From assembly GCA_030749275.1 (NCBI GenBank), contig JASMKJ010000002.1:1-6486 (forward strand): a stretch of DNA of 6,486 bases, written 5' to 3'. The number at the start of each line of letters is the position of its first letter. The stretch's first letter is position 1. The notes below the pieces were generated by a model. It saw only the letters and a program-made list of their open reading frames with translations. It was not told where the DNA came from and ran no database searches. The translations under genes were made by a program, and so were the position numbers. Positions 1 through 6,486 of the stretch are shown in pieces. This stretch comes from Acidimicrobiales bacterium (GTDB taxonomy: Bacteria > Actinomycetota > Acidimicrobiia > Acidimicrobiales > Poriferisodalaceae).

Positions 1-288
1 CTGGTTGGTGGCCTCCCAGCAGTCATCAAACAGATGTCGGACAAGGGTTTGTGGATCGTAGGCCTGGACGAAAACGCGAAAACTTCGATCTACGACATGC
101 GAGTAGCTACCGAACCCCTCACGATTGTGCTTGGCGCTGAAGGGGAAGGAGTCTCCTATCTGATTAAACAACGATGCGACCAACTCGTCTCCATTCCCCA
201 AACGGGACAGATCGCATCACTCAATGTTTCCAGTGCAGCGGCTATAACGATCTATGAAATAAAGCGTCGAAGAGAAATCGGATACTGA
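1..288 (+). CDS. SpoU/TrmH-family RNA 2'-O-ribose methyltransferase, C-terminal part (5' truncated by window edge)
   Basis: The reading frame is open from base 1 to the TGA at 286-288, giving 95 residues; the true start lies outside the window. What remains is the SAM-binding half of the alpha/beta-knot (SPOUT) fold. Motif 2 is LGAEGEG at residues 44-50 of the visible part, and motif 3 runs from SIPQTG through SLNVSSAAAI at residues 64-82, containing the conserved Ser and Asn of the family. Such enzymes transfer a methyl group from S-adenosylmethionine to a ribose 2'-OH in 23S rRNA or tRNA. The closest familiar match is the RlmB/TrmH-like group (23S rRNA Gm2251), but the N-terminal substrate-recognition domain is missing, so the exact target cannot be assigned. 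Motif 3 reads IPQTG where IPM-G is more usual. It is followed on the same strand by a tRNA gene, a common chromosomal arrangement. The family is near certain; the specific enzyme is not. Confidence 0.93.
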   Translation: MVGGLPAVIKQMSDKGLWIVGLDENAKTSIYDMRVATEPLTIVLGAEGEGVSYLIKQRCDQLVSIPQTGQIASLNVSSAAAITIYEIKRRREIGY

Positions 289-316
289 ACGACATCACTA
301 ACCACACTTTGGGGTT

Positions 317-322
317 TACGCT
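317..322 (+). promoter_or_regulatory. Possible -10 box for the tRNA-Thr gene
   Basis: TACGCT fits the TANNNT pattern and ends 11 bases before the mature tRNA 5' end, so transcription could begin at about 329 and leave a short 5' leader for RNase P. I see no convincing -35 hexamer about 17 bases upstream. Read-through from the preceding methyltransferase gene is an alternative. Speculative. Confidence 0.28.
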
Positions 323-333
323 AGGCGTGCACG

Positions 334-406
334 GCCCGAGTAGCTCAACGGCTAGAGCACCGCTCTTGTAAAGCGGGGGTTGTGGGTTCGATTCCCACCT
401 CGGGCT
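334..406 (+). tRNA. tRNA-Thr (anticodon UGU)
   Basis: A full cloverleaf can be drawn. The acceptor stem is GCCCGAG (334-340) with CTCGGGC (399-405), 7 bp. The D stem is GCTC (343-346) with GAGC (355-358). The anticodon stem is CCGCT (360-364) with AGCGG (372-376), enclosing the loop CTTGTAA with anticodon TGT at 367-369. The variable loop is 5 nt (377-381). The T stem is GTGGG (382-386) with CCCAC (394-398), enclosing TTCGATT. UGU reads ACA and, with wobble, other threonine ACN codons. The discriminator base is U406, followed by CCG, so the 3' CCA is not encoded and would be added by tRNA nucleotidyltransferase. The gene sits between the RNA methyltransferase gene and the DUF3263 gene, 28 bases before the latter's GTG start. 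Confidence 0.97.
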
Positions 407-434
407 CCGTGAAACCGGAAGGAAGAAAACAAAA

Positions 435-713
435 GTGGAAGAATCGCCTCACCAGAAGCTGAGTCAACGCGACTTGGACATCCTTGAGTTTGAACAGTCA
501 TGGTGGGAGTCCGAGATCCCTAAAGACCAAGCCGTGCGAGAACGATTTCAGCTAACCGAATCCGAGTATGCCGTGGCCCTAGAGCAACTGATTGCCTCAG
601 AGGAGGCATTGAGCGTAGAGCCGCTACTGGTGCGACGACTGAGACGCATGCGTGATCGTCGACGCCAAGAACACATAGCCCGCCGTACAGCCGACCAGGA
701 GGTCGCCCGATGA
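435..713 (+). CDS. DUF3263 family protein
   Basis: A 92-residue cytoplasmic protein starting at GTG 435. AAGGA at 419-423 acts as Shine-Dalgarno 11 bases upstream, and this start leaves a family-typical N-terminus. The segment from LSQRDLDILEFEQSWW (residues 9-24) through ERFQLTESEY to the basic LVRRLRRMRDRRR region near the C-terminus matches the actinobacterial DUF3263 family, of which Mycobacterium tuberculosis Rv0430 is a member. Family function is unproven. The short helical layout with a basic tail is reminiscent of a sigma region 4-like or helix-turn-helix nucleic-acid binder, but that is inference only. It has no signal peptide or membrane segment. Its stop codon overlaps the start of the following LytR_C gene (ATGA), and that gene's Shine-Dalgarno lies inside this one, so the two are almost certainly cotranscribed and translationally coupled, as the Rv0430-Rv0431 pair is adjacent in mycobacteria. 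Confidence 0.9.
   Translation: MEESPHQKLSQRDLDILEFEQSWWESEIPKDQAVRERFQLTESEYAVALEQLIASEEALSVEPLLVRRLRRMRDRRRQEHIARRTADQEVAR
697..702 (+). promoter_or_regulatory. Shine-Dalgarno site of the VirR-like gene, inside the DUF3263 gene
   Basis: AGGAGG is a full-consensus ribosome binding site ending 7 bases before ATG 710. It decides the start of the downstream gene in favour of ATG 710 over the in-frame ATG at 722, and it places that gene's initiation under ribosomes finishing the DUF3263 frame. Confidence 0.85.
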
Positions 714-1330
714 ACGGTCCAATGTCAAGACCCAATAATGCCGCTGCGATAAGAGGAGCACTCTTAGTGGTTGTTGCAGTCGTAGTAGGGATTTACCTAC
801 TCCGAGGAACCGACACCCCGACCCTCGATACAGGGTCAGTCGCCAGCCCAACGACCGCACAGCCGACTTCTGACGAAGCGGTTACCGAGGGCGGTGCATC
901 AGATTCAACGACGGACACAACTCTTCCAGGCATCAGCGTCGCTACAACAACCCCGGATGACGGGGCACAAACAGATGATTCCGACGCTGGCACCATGGTG
1001 GGCTTCGAAGGTCGACCAAACAGCGAAGTCTCAGTTCAGGTAGCGAATTCGACATCAGTTAGAGGAGCAGCGGGCCGCACTACTGACACCCTCAAAACCA
1101 AAGGCTTTATCACTAAAACTCCGATCAATATGAAGAGCACCCCCCTTGACCGGACCCGGGTTTACTATCAGCCAGGCTCAATCATTGAGGCAGGGAACAT
1201 CGCCTCGTTATTGGGATTGGATCCCGACAACGACGTCTACAAAATGCCGACTGATCTGAGCGCTTTCGATGGCGTTGAGGAAGCGCACATTCTCATCGCG
1301 GTAGGCATAGATACAGCTAGCGCAGAGTAA
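710..1330 (+). CDS. Membrane-anchored LytR C-terminal domain protein (VirR-like)
   Basis: A 206-residue single-pass membrane protein. After a short cytoplasmic stretch, a hydrophobic segment at about residues 16-31, rich in Leu, Val and Ala, forms a transmembrane anchor flanked by Arg15 and Arg32. Residues 34-98 are a low-complexity linker rich in Thr, Ser, Asp, Pro and Ala, as expected for an extracytoplasmic tether. Residues from about 105 to 200 form a LytR_C domain, beginning SEVSVQVANSTSVRGAAGRT and ending with the hydrophobic strand HILIAVGID. It lacks the LytR-CpsA-Psr phosphotransferase domain, so it is not a teichoic-acid-type ligase. Size, layout and DUF3263 partner match M. tuberculosis VirR (Rv0431), a cell-envelope protein affecting vesicle release and wall integrity. 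An envelope role here is inferred from that homology. The start at 710 has a perfect Shine-Dalgarno and an ATGA overlap with the DUF3263 gene. Confidence 0.88.
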   Translation: MNGPMSRPNNAAAIRGALLVVVAVVVGIYLLRGTDTPTLDTGSVASPTTAQPTSDEAVTEGGASDSTTDTTLPGISVATTTPDDGAQTDDSDAGTMVGFEGRPNSEVSVQVANSTSVRGAAGRTTDTLKTKGFITKTPINMKSTPLDRTRVYYQPGSIIEAGNIASLLGLDPDNDVYKMPTDLSAFDGVEEAHILIAVGIDTASAE

Positions 1331-1352
1331 CTCGATAACCCCCCCTTTTTCT

Positions 1353-2357
1353 TTGCGCGTCGTCATTTGCCCCGACAAATTTCGTGGTACAGCAACTGCC
1401 ACAGAAGCAGCTCAAGCAATAGCTGAAGGAGTCTCGGCTTTCGTCAACGATGTTGCTGTTTTCCCGTTAGCCGACGGAGGCGAAGGAACGCTCGATGCAT
1501 TGGGCGGTTCCAACCGCACGTCCCAAGTCACTGGCCCCCTCGGCGACCCCGTCCACGCGAGATGGCGAATCTCTGGAGACTCGGCGGTAGTCGAGATGGC
1601 TGAGGCAAGCGGATTGCTGCTAGCGGGTGGAGCACAACACAACGACCCGCTGTCAGCCACCACTCTTGGAACCGGGGAAGTCATCGCAGAAGCCAGGGCA
1701 GCGGGCGCGCGACGAATAATTGTCGGGGTCGGCGGATCAGCTTCGACGGACGGTGGCTTGGGTGCAATCCGAGCTATGGAACCCATAGTTCGATTCTCCG
1801 GTGTAGATCTTGTAGTCGCCTGCGATGTCACAACACAGTTTCTTGAAGCCCCTTCGACTTTTGGGCCGCAAAAAGGTGCCACGTCAGCTCAAATTGAACT
1901 CCTGGAGCGCCGCCTTTCGCGGTTGGCAGACCTGTATATGGAACAGTACGGCGTTGACGTAGTAAATATGCAGCGCTCAGGGGCCGCAGGAGGTCTGGCC
2001 GGTGGACTTGCCGCGGTAGGTGCACAACTTGTTAACGGCTTCGACTTAGTTGCCGAGGAAGTCGAACTCGAAGATGCCGTGGCCAACGCAGACCTTGTAA
2101 TCACAGGGGAAGGCCATCTCGATAACGAATCGTTCAACGGGAAAGTTGTAGGCAGTGTCGCGTCGATAGCGGAACGCTACGCCGTCCCAATTGTCGCCGT
2201 TGTAGGGGCGCGGGACTCCGACCTTCGACTCCCATCACCGCTGTCGGTCATTTCATTGGTCGAAAGCTTCGGTTCTGAAATGGCCCAGCAGGAAACACTT
2301 TCGTGTCTAGCATCTCTCGGATCGAAGATTCTCAGTTCTGCACCCCCCAACGAATGA
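1353..2357 (+). CDS. Glycerate kinase (GlxK/GarK family, compact form)
   Basis: A 334-residue cytoplasmic kinase that phosphorylates D-glycerate with ATP to 2- or 3-phosphoglycerate, feeding glyoxylate, serine or sugar-acid breakdown into lower glycolysis. The family N-terminus is visible as MRVVICPDKFRGTATA. Further signatures are ADGGEGT (about residues 42-48), GVGGSASTDGGLGA (about 124-137), VACDV, FGPQKGAT, GAAGGLAGGLAAVGAQL and ITGEGHLDNESFNGK near residue 250. The start is TTG at 1353, 22 bases after the VirR-like stop. It is the only candidate that fits the conserved N-terminus, yet no Shine-Dalgarno precedes it, only a C-run then a T-run, so expression may depend on read-through from upstream. 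Most relatives have about 360-380 residues. The missing length appears to lie between GGLGAIRAM and VVACDV, where usually longer sequence is reduced to about a dozen residues. Whether the product is the 2- or 3-phosphate cannot be told from sequence. Confidence 0.93.
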   Translation: MRVVICPDKFRGTATATEAAQAIAEGVSAFVNDVAVFPLADGGEGTLDALGGSNRTSQVTGPLGDPVHARWRISGDSAVVEMAEASGLLLAGGAQHNDPLSATTLGTGEVIAEARAAGARRIIVGVGGSASTDGGLGAIRAMEPIVRFSGVDLVVACDVTTQFLEAPSTFGPQKGATSAQIELLERRLSRLADLYMEQYGVDVVNMQRSGAAGGLAGGLAAVGAQLVNGFDLVAEEVELEDAVANADLVITGEGHLDNESFNGKVVGSVASIAERYAVPIVAVVGARDSDLRLPSPLSVISLVESFGSEMAQQETLSCLASLGSKILSSAPPNE

Positions 2358-2415
2358 GGATGCGATTCCAATTGCATGAATTGGGTCGTCTCGATCCACA
2401 TAGCCTAGAACCCGA

Positions 2416-2428
2416 ATTCTCTGAGAAT
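2416..2428. repeat. 13-bp palindrome upstream of CIRCE, possible operator
   Basis: ATTCTC-T-GAGAAT is a perfect inverted repeat with a single central base, ending 44 bases before the CIRCE arms begin. A one-base centre cannot form an RNA hairpin of this length without opening, so if it functions it would be as a protein-binding DNA site. It does not match the HspR HAIR element. A 13-bp palindrome can occur by chance. Confidence 0.25.
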
Positions 2429-2472
2429 CCTTTGCCTCGAGGTTGCAAATGGAGGGTGTTCGCTGATTGGCT

Positions 2473-4154
<1,682 letters not shown>

Positions 4155-4250
4155 GTCAGGGACCCCGAAGCCACAACTCGATCGAAGCCTCCCAAGACGT
4201 ACCGCGTGTCTGGGAACGTAACCTTGACGCATCTGCAGAACAGGTTTCCT

Positions 4251-4742
4251 ATGCAACCTCCTCTCCATGAAGCTTGCCTACCTCTCACCACAATTCTTGG
4301 AACATGGCGCGGATCGGGGACTGGCCATTACCCCACCATCGATGACTTCGACTACTCCGAAGAAGTTGTATTTGGTCACGTAGGTAAACCCTTCGTTACG
4401 TACTCCCAGAAAACAAAGAACCTTTCTGATGGTCAACCACTTCACTCCGAACATGGCTTCTTACGAGTTATCGACCAGACCACCTTGGAAATGGTCGTTG
4501 CACAACCGACCGGCATCGTTGAGACACATGTCGGTGCATACGTATCAAACAACGAATCCTTCATCGTCAACTTTGAGTCGGCCCAAGTAGTAACAACACC
4601 TTCAGCTAAATCAGTCGAACAGGTGAGGCGATTAATACGAATCGACCGAAATCAACTCTCTTACGATGTTTCCATGGCCGCAGTAGGTCGACCGTTACAG
4701 CATCACTTAGAGGCGACACTTCAGCGAGTTCAACCTGACTAG
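4251..4742 (+). CDS. Nitrobindin-like heme-binding beta-barrel protein (DUF1794/THAP4 C-terminal family)
   Basis: From ATG 4251 this gives 163 residues, the usual size of bacterial nitrobindins (M. tuberculosis Rv2717c is about 164). The signature GTWRGSGTGHYPTI (residues 17-30) is followed by EEVVFGHVGKPFVTY and HGFLRV, and near the C-terminus by PLQHHLEATLQRV. His152, the second of the paired histidines, fits the position of the proximal heme ligand (His155 in Rv2717c). Family members are ten-stranded barrels holding ferric heme b and are linked to nitric oxide chemistry, peroxynitrite isomerisation and possibly heme handling; the role here is inferred. An in-frame GTG at 4206 would add 15 residues, but these do not resemble the family and have no ribosome binding site. 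AGG at 4242-4244 sits 6 bases before ATG 4251. The 96 bases between groEL and this start contain no visible terminator, so read-through from groEL is possible. Confidence 0.85.
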   Translation: MQPPLHEACLPLTTILGTWRGSGTGHYPTIDDFDYSEEVVFGHVGKPFVTYSQKTKNLSDGQPLHSEHGFLRVIDQTTLEMVVAQPTGIVETHVGAYVSNNESFIVNFESAQVVTTPSAKSVEQVRRLIRIDRNQLSYDVSMAAVGRPLQHHLEATLQRVQPD

Positions 4743-4787
4743 ACCACGTCGCCCAGAGAGTCGCGTGAGGAAATATGAGGTCAGCAG

Positions 4788-4793
4788 TAGCCT
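4788..4793 (+). promoter_or_regulatory. Candidate -10 box for a leaderless fdhD transcript
   Basis: TAGCCT fits TANNNT and is followed by exactly six bases and then ATG 4800, the spacing expected if the A of the start codon is the transcription start. The fdhD frame has an in-frame stop at 4788-4790, so translation cannot start earlier, and no Shine-Dalgarno stands at a usable distance (GAGG at 4777-4780 is 19 bases away). No -35 element is evident. Confidence 0.4.
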
Positions 4794-4799
4794 GTTCGT

Positions 4800-5600
4800 A
4801 TGCGGAAGGGTCGAAGCGAAAAGTTTCTGGTTCAACAAATTCGAAGCGGAGATACCTCGCGATTCCCCGACGAGGTTGTAGTTGAAGAGCCTCTTGAAAT
4901 CAGGTTGGACGGAAATCTCGTAGGAACCACCATGCGAACTCCAGGGCACGACTATGAGTTAGCGGTCGGCTTTTGCGTTGCTGAAAACCTTCTCCAAAAC
5001 GCACCGGTGACCGGGGTCCGATACTGCGGTGAAGGTCCAGCTGCCGAACATGAGTACAACGTCGTCACTGTAGAAACCGGGGGACAAGCTCCCATTCCCG
5101 AGCCTCGGATTGGGAACGTCAGTTCCTCTTGCGGTCTTTGCGGATCAGTCGCGCTCAAGGAATTGGCTGCCCGAATGAGTCCCATGGAACATTCAGTTAG
5201 TTTCGACGTTAAGGCGATCCGAAGGGTCCTGGGGGCAGTCGCCGAACAACAGGAAATGTTCGCTCGTACAGGAGGCCTTCATGCAGCCGCCGCCTTTGAT
5301 TCCGGTGGAATGATCGAAGTACTGCGTGAGGACATAGGTAGGCATAACGCAGTTGACAAAGTGATTGGAAGTCGATTCCTCGATGGCAACCGAAACGCTG
5401 AGCAGCTCGGACTCTTTGTCAGCGGGCGAGCTAGCTTCGAAATGGTTCAGAAGGCATGGAGTGGAGGTTTCGGAACCCTGATCGCTGTCTCTGCGCCCAG
5501 CGCCCTAGCAGTCGAACTAGCGAAAGTAGCGAACATGACGCTGGTCGGATTCGCCCGGAATGACTCTATGAACCTTTACGCGGGCCGGATCGACGAATAG
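4800..5600 (+). CDS. fdhD: FdhD, sulfurtransferase for formate dehydrogenase maturation
   Basis: A 266-residue cytoplasmic protein. FdhD takes persulfide sulfur from a cysteine desulfurase and delivers it to the bis-molybdopterin guanine dinucleotide cofactor before insertion into formate dehydrogenase. Family blocks appear in order: DEVVVEEPLEIRLDG (24-38), TTMRTPGHDYELAVGF (43-58), SSCGLCG (109-115) with the catalytic CxxC pair Cys111 and Cys114, RTGGLHAAAAFD, REDIGRHNAVDKVIG, FVSGRASFEMVQKA, SAPSALAVELA and finally LVGFARNDSMNLYAG. No key residue is missing and the length is normal. ATG 4800 is the first start after an in-frame TAG at 4788; a TANNNT box just upstream suggests a leaderless message. 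It implies that the organism has a molybdenum- or tungsten-dependent formate dehydrogenase or related oxidoreductase, none of which is in the window. chdC follows after 18 bases. Confidence 0.97.
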   Translation: MRKGRSEKFLVQQIRSGDTSRFPDEVVVEEPLEIRLDGNLVGTTMRTPGHDYELAVGFCVAENLLQNAPVTGVRYCGEGPAAEHEYNVVTVETGGQAPIPEPRIGNVSSSCGLCGSVALKELAARMSPMEHSVSFDVKAIRRVLGAVAEQQEMFARTGGLHAAAAFDSGGMIEVLREDIGRHNAVDKVIGSRFLDGNRNAEQLGLFVSGRASFEMVQKAWSGGFGTLIAVSAPSALAVELAKVANMTLVGFARNDSMNLYAGRIDE

Positions 5601-5605
5601 ACCCC

Positions 5606-5611
5606 TAAAAT
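5606..5611 (+). promoter_or_regulatory. Candidate -10 box for a leaderless chdC transcript
   Basis: TAAAAT is one mismatch from the TATAAT consensus and lies in the 18-base gap between fdhD and chdC. Seven bases separate it from ATG 5619, so the transcription start would fall on or beside the start codon. The only ribosome binding site alternative is a poor AGAAG at 5613-5617, immediately before the ATG. No clear -35 is seen within the end of fdhD. chdC could thus be expressed independently of fdhD. Confidence 0.5.
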
Positions 5612-5618
5612 TAGAAGC

Positions 5619-6308
5619 ATGACCCGACCGCACTATGTTTCCACCGCCGTTGGTTTGGGTGTGCTCCACTTGTTTTGCAAAGTCGCTGACAGTACCGACG
5701 GGCAACGAGTGATAGCTGCTGTTAAGGAAACTCAAGATAACGATCATCAAGTCCTGAGCGTCGCACTGTTCGGACACAAGGCTGACGTTGGATTCATGGC
5801 CCTGGGTCCCGACCTATGGCGCCTCCGGAGCTTTCAAAGCAAACTCCAGCAGGCAGGACTAGAAGTCGCCGACAGTTACGTCTCAATGACTGAAACATCT
5901 GAGTATGCGCCGGATTTGCCCCAAGAAATGAAAACGCCGCGTCTGTACCCGGAACTTCCACCGGAAGATAAGCGTGCGTTTTGCTTTTATCCAATGTCGA
6001 AACGTCGAGAACCACAAGGCAATTGGTACACCCTTCCATATGAAACCCGGCGAGAGCTGATGTATGAACACGGGAAATCAGGCAGAAATTTTCGGGGTCG
6101 CATTGTGCAAGTTGTGACCGGATCAACAGGCGTTGACGACTTCGAATGGGGCGTTACGTTGTTCGGCACTCACCTAGACGACCTCAAAGAAGTCGTCTAC
6201 ACGATGCGATACGACGAGGCGTCGGCAATCTACGGTGAATTTGGGACCTTTTACACGGGTCTGCTCGACAATGTCGAAGTCGTCATTCAACAAGTGCTTA
6301 ACGGATAA
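5619..6308 (+). CDS. chdC: Coproheme decarboxylase ChdC/HemQ (chlorite dismutase-like family)
   Basis: A 229-residue enzyme that performs the last step of the coproporphyrin-dependent heme pathway: peroxide-driven decarboxylation of two propionates of iron-coproporphyrin III (coproheme) to give heme b. The proximal heme ligand is His151 in MYEHGKSGRNF. The catalytic tyrosine is Tyr124 in FYPMSKRR, with Met126 and Lys128 matching Met149 and Lys151 around Tyr147 of the Listeria enzyme; the 27-residue spacing from Tyr to His is the same. Other family blocks are GHKADVGFMALGPDLW (52-67), RLYPELP (108-114), NWYTLP, VTGSTGVDDFEWGVTLF and GEFGTFYTG near the end. No signal peptide is present. The motif set resembles Firmicutes HemQ more than mycobacterial Rv2676c. 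No true chlorite dismutase activity is expected. It lies 18 bases after fdhD, and its stop lies three bases from the stop of a convergent gene. Confidence 0.96.
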   Translation: MTRPHYVSTAVGLGVLHLFCKVADSTDGQRVIAAVKETQDNDHQVLSVALFGHKADVGFMALGPDLWRLRSFQSKLQQAGLEVADSYVSMTETSEYAPDLPQEMKTPRLYPELPPEDKRAFCFYPMSKRREPQGNWYTLPYETRRELMYEHGKSGRNFRGRIVQVVTGSTGVDDFEWGVTLFGTHLDDLKEVVYTMRYDEASAIYGEFGTFYTGLLDNVEVVIQQVLNG

Positions 6309-6311
6309 CAA

Positions 6312-6486
6312 TTAGTTGTTGTAGATCGTTGGGTCCTCGATGGGCAGGTGTAACCAACTAACGATCTGACGGAGTTCTTCATAAGCAGCGAGTCGTGCCT
6401 CCGAAGTGCCCTTTTCTTCGGCAACTTGGCATGCATTGTGCATTCTCTGCACGGTTGTTCCACCGACGTGCAACATCCCTTCACTG
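6312..6486 (-). CDS. C-terminal part of an unidentified protein (5' end beyond window edge)
   Basis: On the minus strand a frame enters from the window edge and runs open to TAA (complement of 6312-6314), giving 57 visible residues. It contains VGGTTVQRMHNACQVAEEKG, then ARLAAYEELRQIVSWLHLP, and ends in DPTIYNN. The composition is protein-like: amphipathic helical runs rich in Ala, Glu, Arg and Leu with an acidic, polar end, unlike the Cys/Arg/Thr-rich translation of the neighbouring minus-strand frame. Synonymous positions also look natural. An internal ATG (6474-6476 on the plus numbering) could start a 54-residue product, but continuation of a longer gene from outside is more likely. I do not recognise the family. 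It is convergent with chdC with only three bases between the two stop codons and no clear terminator between them. Confidence 0.7.
   Translation of the reverse strand, partial: SEGMLHVGGTTVQRMHNACQVAEEKGTSEARLAAYEELRQIVSWLHLPIEDPTIYNN

Noticed and set aside
1339..1354. C-run followed by T-run after the VirR-like gene, resembling the tail of a terminator
   Set aside because: No GC-rich hairpin precedes the T-run, and the glycerate kinase start lies within it.
1412..1882. Long open frame on the minus strand opposite the glycerate kinase gene
   Set aside because: Its translation is a Pro/Ser/Ala-rich shadow of the plus-strand codons and resembles no family; the plus strand carries clear kinase motifs.
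2368..2384. CCAATT/AATTGG hairpin after the glycerate kinase stop as a Rho-independent terminator
   Set aside because: Only two GC pairs in a six-pair stem and no T-tract after it.
4206..4250. GTG start giving the nitrobindin-like protein 15 extra residues
   Set aside because: The added residues lack family similarity and a ribosome binding site; ATG 4251 gives the normal family length and heme-ligand position.
4224..4253. TTGACG followed by CCTATG as a promoter for the nitrobindin-like gene
   Set aside because: The -35-like hexamer is good but the -10 candidates are poor and overlap the start codon, so the transcript would begin after the ATG.
4775..4885. Small 36-codon ORF upstream of and overlapping fdhD, with a GAGG before its ATG
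   Set aside because: Could be imagined as a leader peptide, but its sequence is low-information and most of it overlaps the conserved fdhD frame; no supporting attenuator structure seen.
6287..6484. 65-codon minus-strand frame at the right edge with its own ATG
   Set aside because: Cys/Arg/Thr-rich, unlike real proteins, and it runs into the chdC 3' end; the adjacent minus-strand frame stopping at 6312 is much more protein-like.

Overview
The window looks like ordinary chromosomal sequence from a moderate-GC (roughly 50-55% by eye) actinobacterium, most likely a member of the Acidimicrobiia or a related lineage. Four things support this. There is a DUF3263 gene coupled to a membrane-anchored LytR_C (VirR-like) gene, a pair typical of Actinobacteria. 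The chaperonin closely resembles mycobacterial GroEL2 and ends in a Met-rich DMDF tail. Its promoter region carries a perfect CIRCE operator. Two genes have TANNNT boxes placed as expected for leaderless transcripts, which are common in Actinobacteria. The class-level assignment is an inference from remembered protein similarity, not from a search.

Layout, left to right. Positions 1-288 (+) hold the C-terminal part of a SpoU/TrmH-family 2'-O-ribose RNA methyltransferase cut by the window edge. A tRNA-Thr(UGU) gene follows at 334-406. The DUF3263 gene (435-713) and the VirR-like gene (710-1330) overlap by four bases (ATGA), with a strong Shine-Dalgarno for the second inside the first. A glycerate kinase (1353-2357) starts 22 bases later from TTG. 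The 174-base gap 2358-2531 carries the CIRCE operator and leads into a stand-alone groEL (2532-4154) with no groES in view. Next come a nitrobindin-like heme-binding beta-barrel protein (about 4251-4742), the formate dehydrogenase sulfurtransferase FdhD (4800-5600) and coproheme decarboxylase ChdC/HemQ (5619-6308). The 3' end of an unidentified minus-strand gene (6312 to beyond the edge) converges on chdC with a three-base gap.

All complete genes lie on the plus strand, but they are probably several transcription units rather than one pathway operon. RNA modification and tRNA sit at the left, the envelope pair next, then carbon metabolism (glycerate to phosphoglycerate), then a heat-shock unit under probable HrcA control. 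The final group has a loose redox-cofactor theme: nitrobindin binds heme, FdhD matures molybdenum-dependent formate dehydrogenase, and ChdC completes heme b by the coproporphyrin-dependent route. I found no mobile element, CRISPR array, phage gene or convincing new system. The points most worth checking are the hidden convergent gene at the right edge, the two candidate leaderless promoters, the Firmicutes-type active-site motif of ChdC and the orphan CIRCE-groEL unit.
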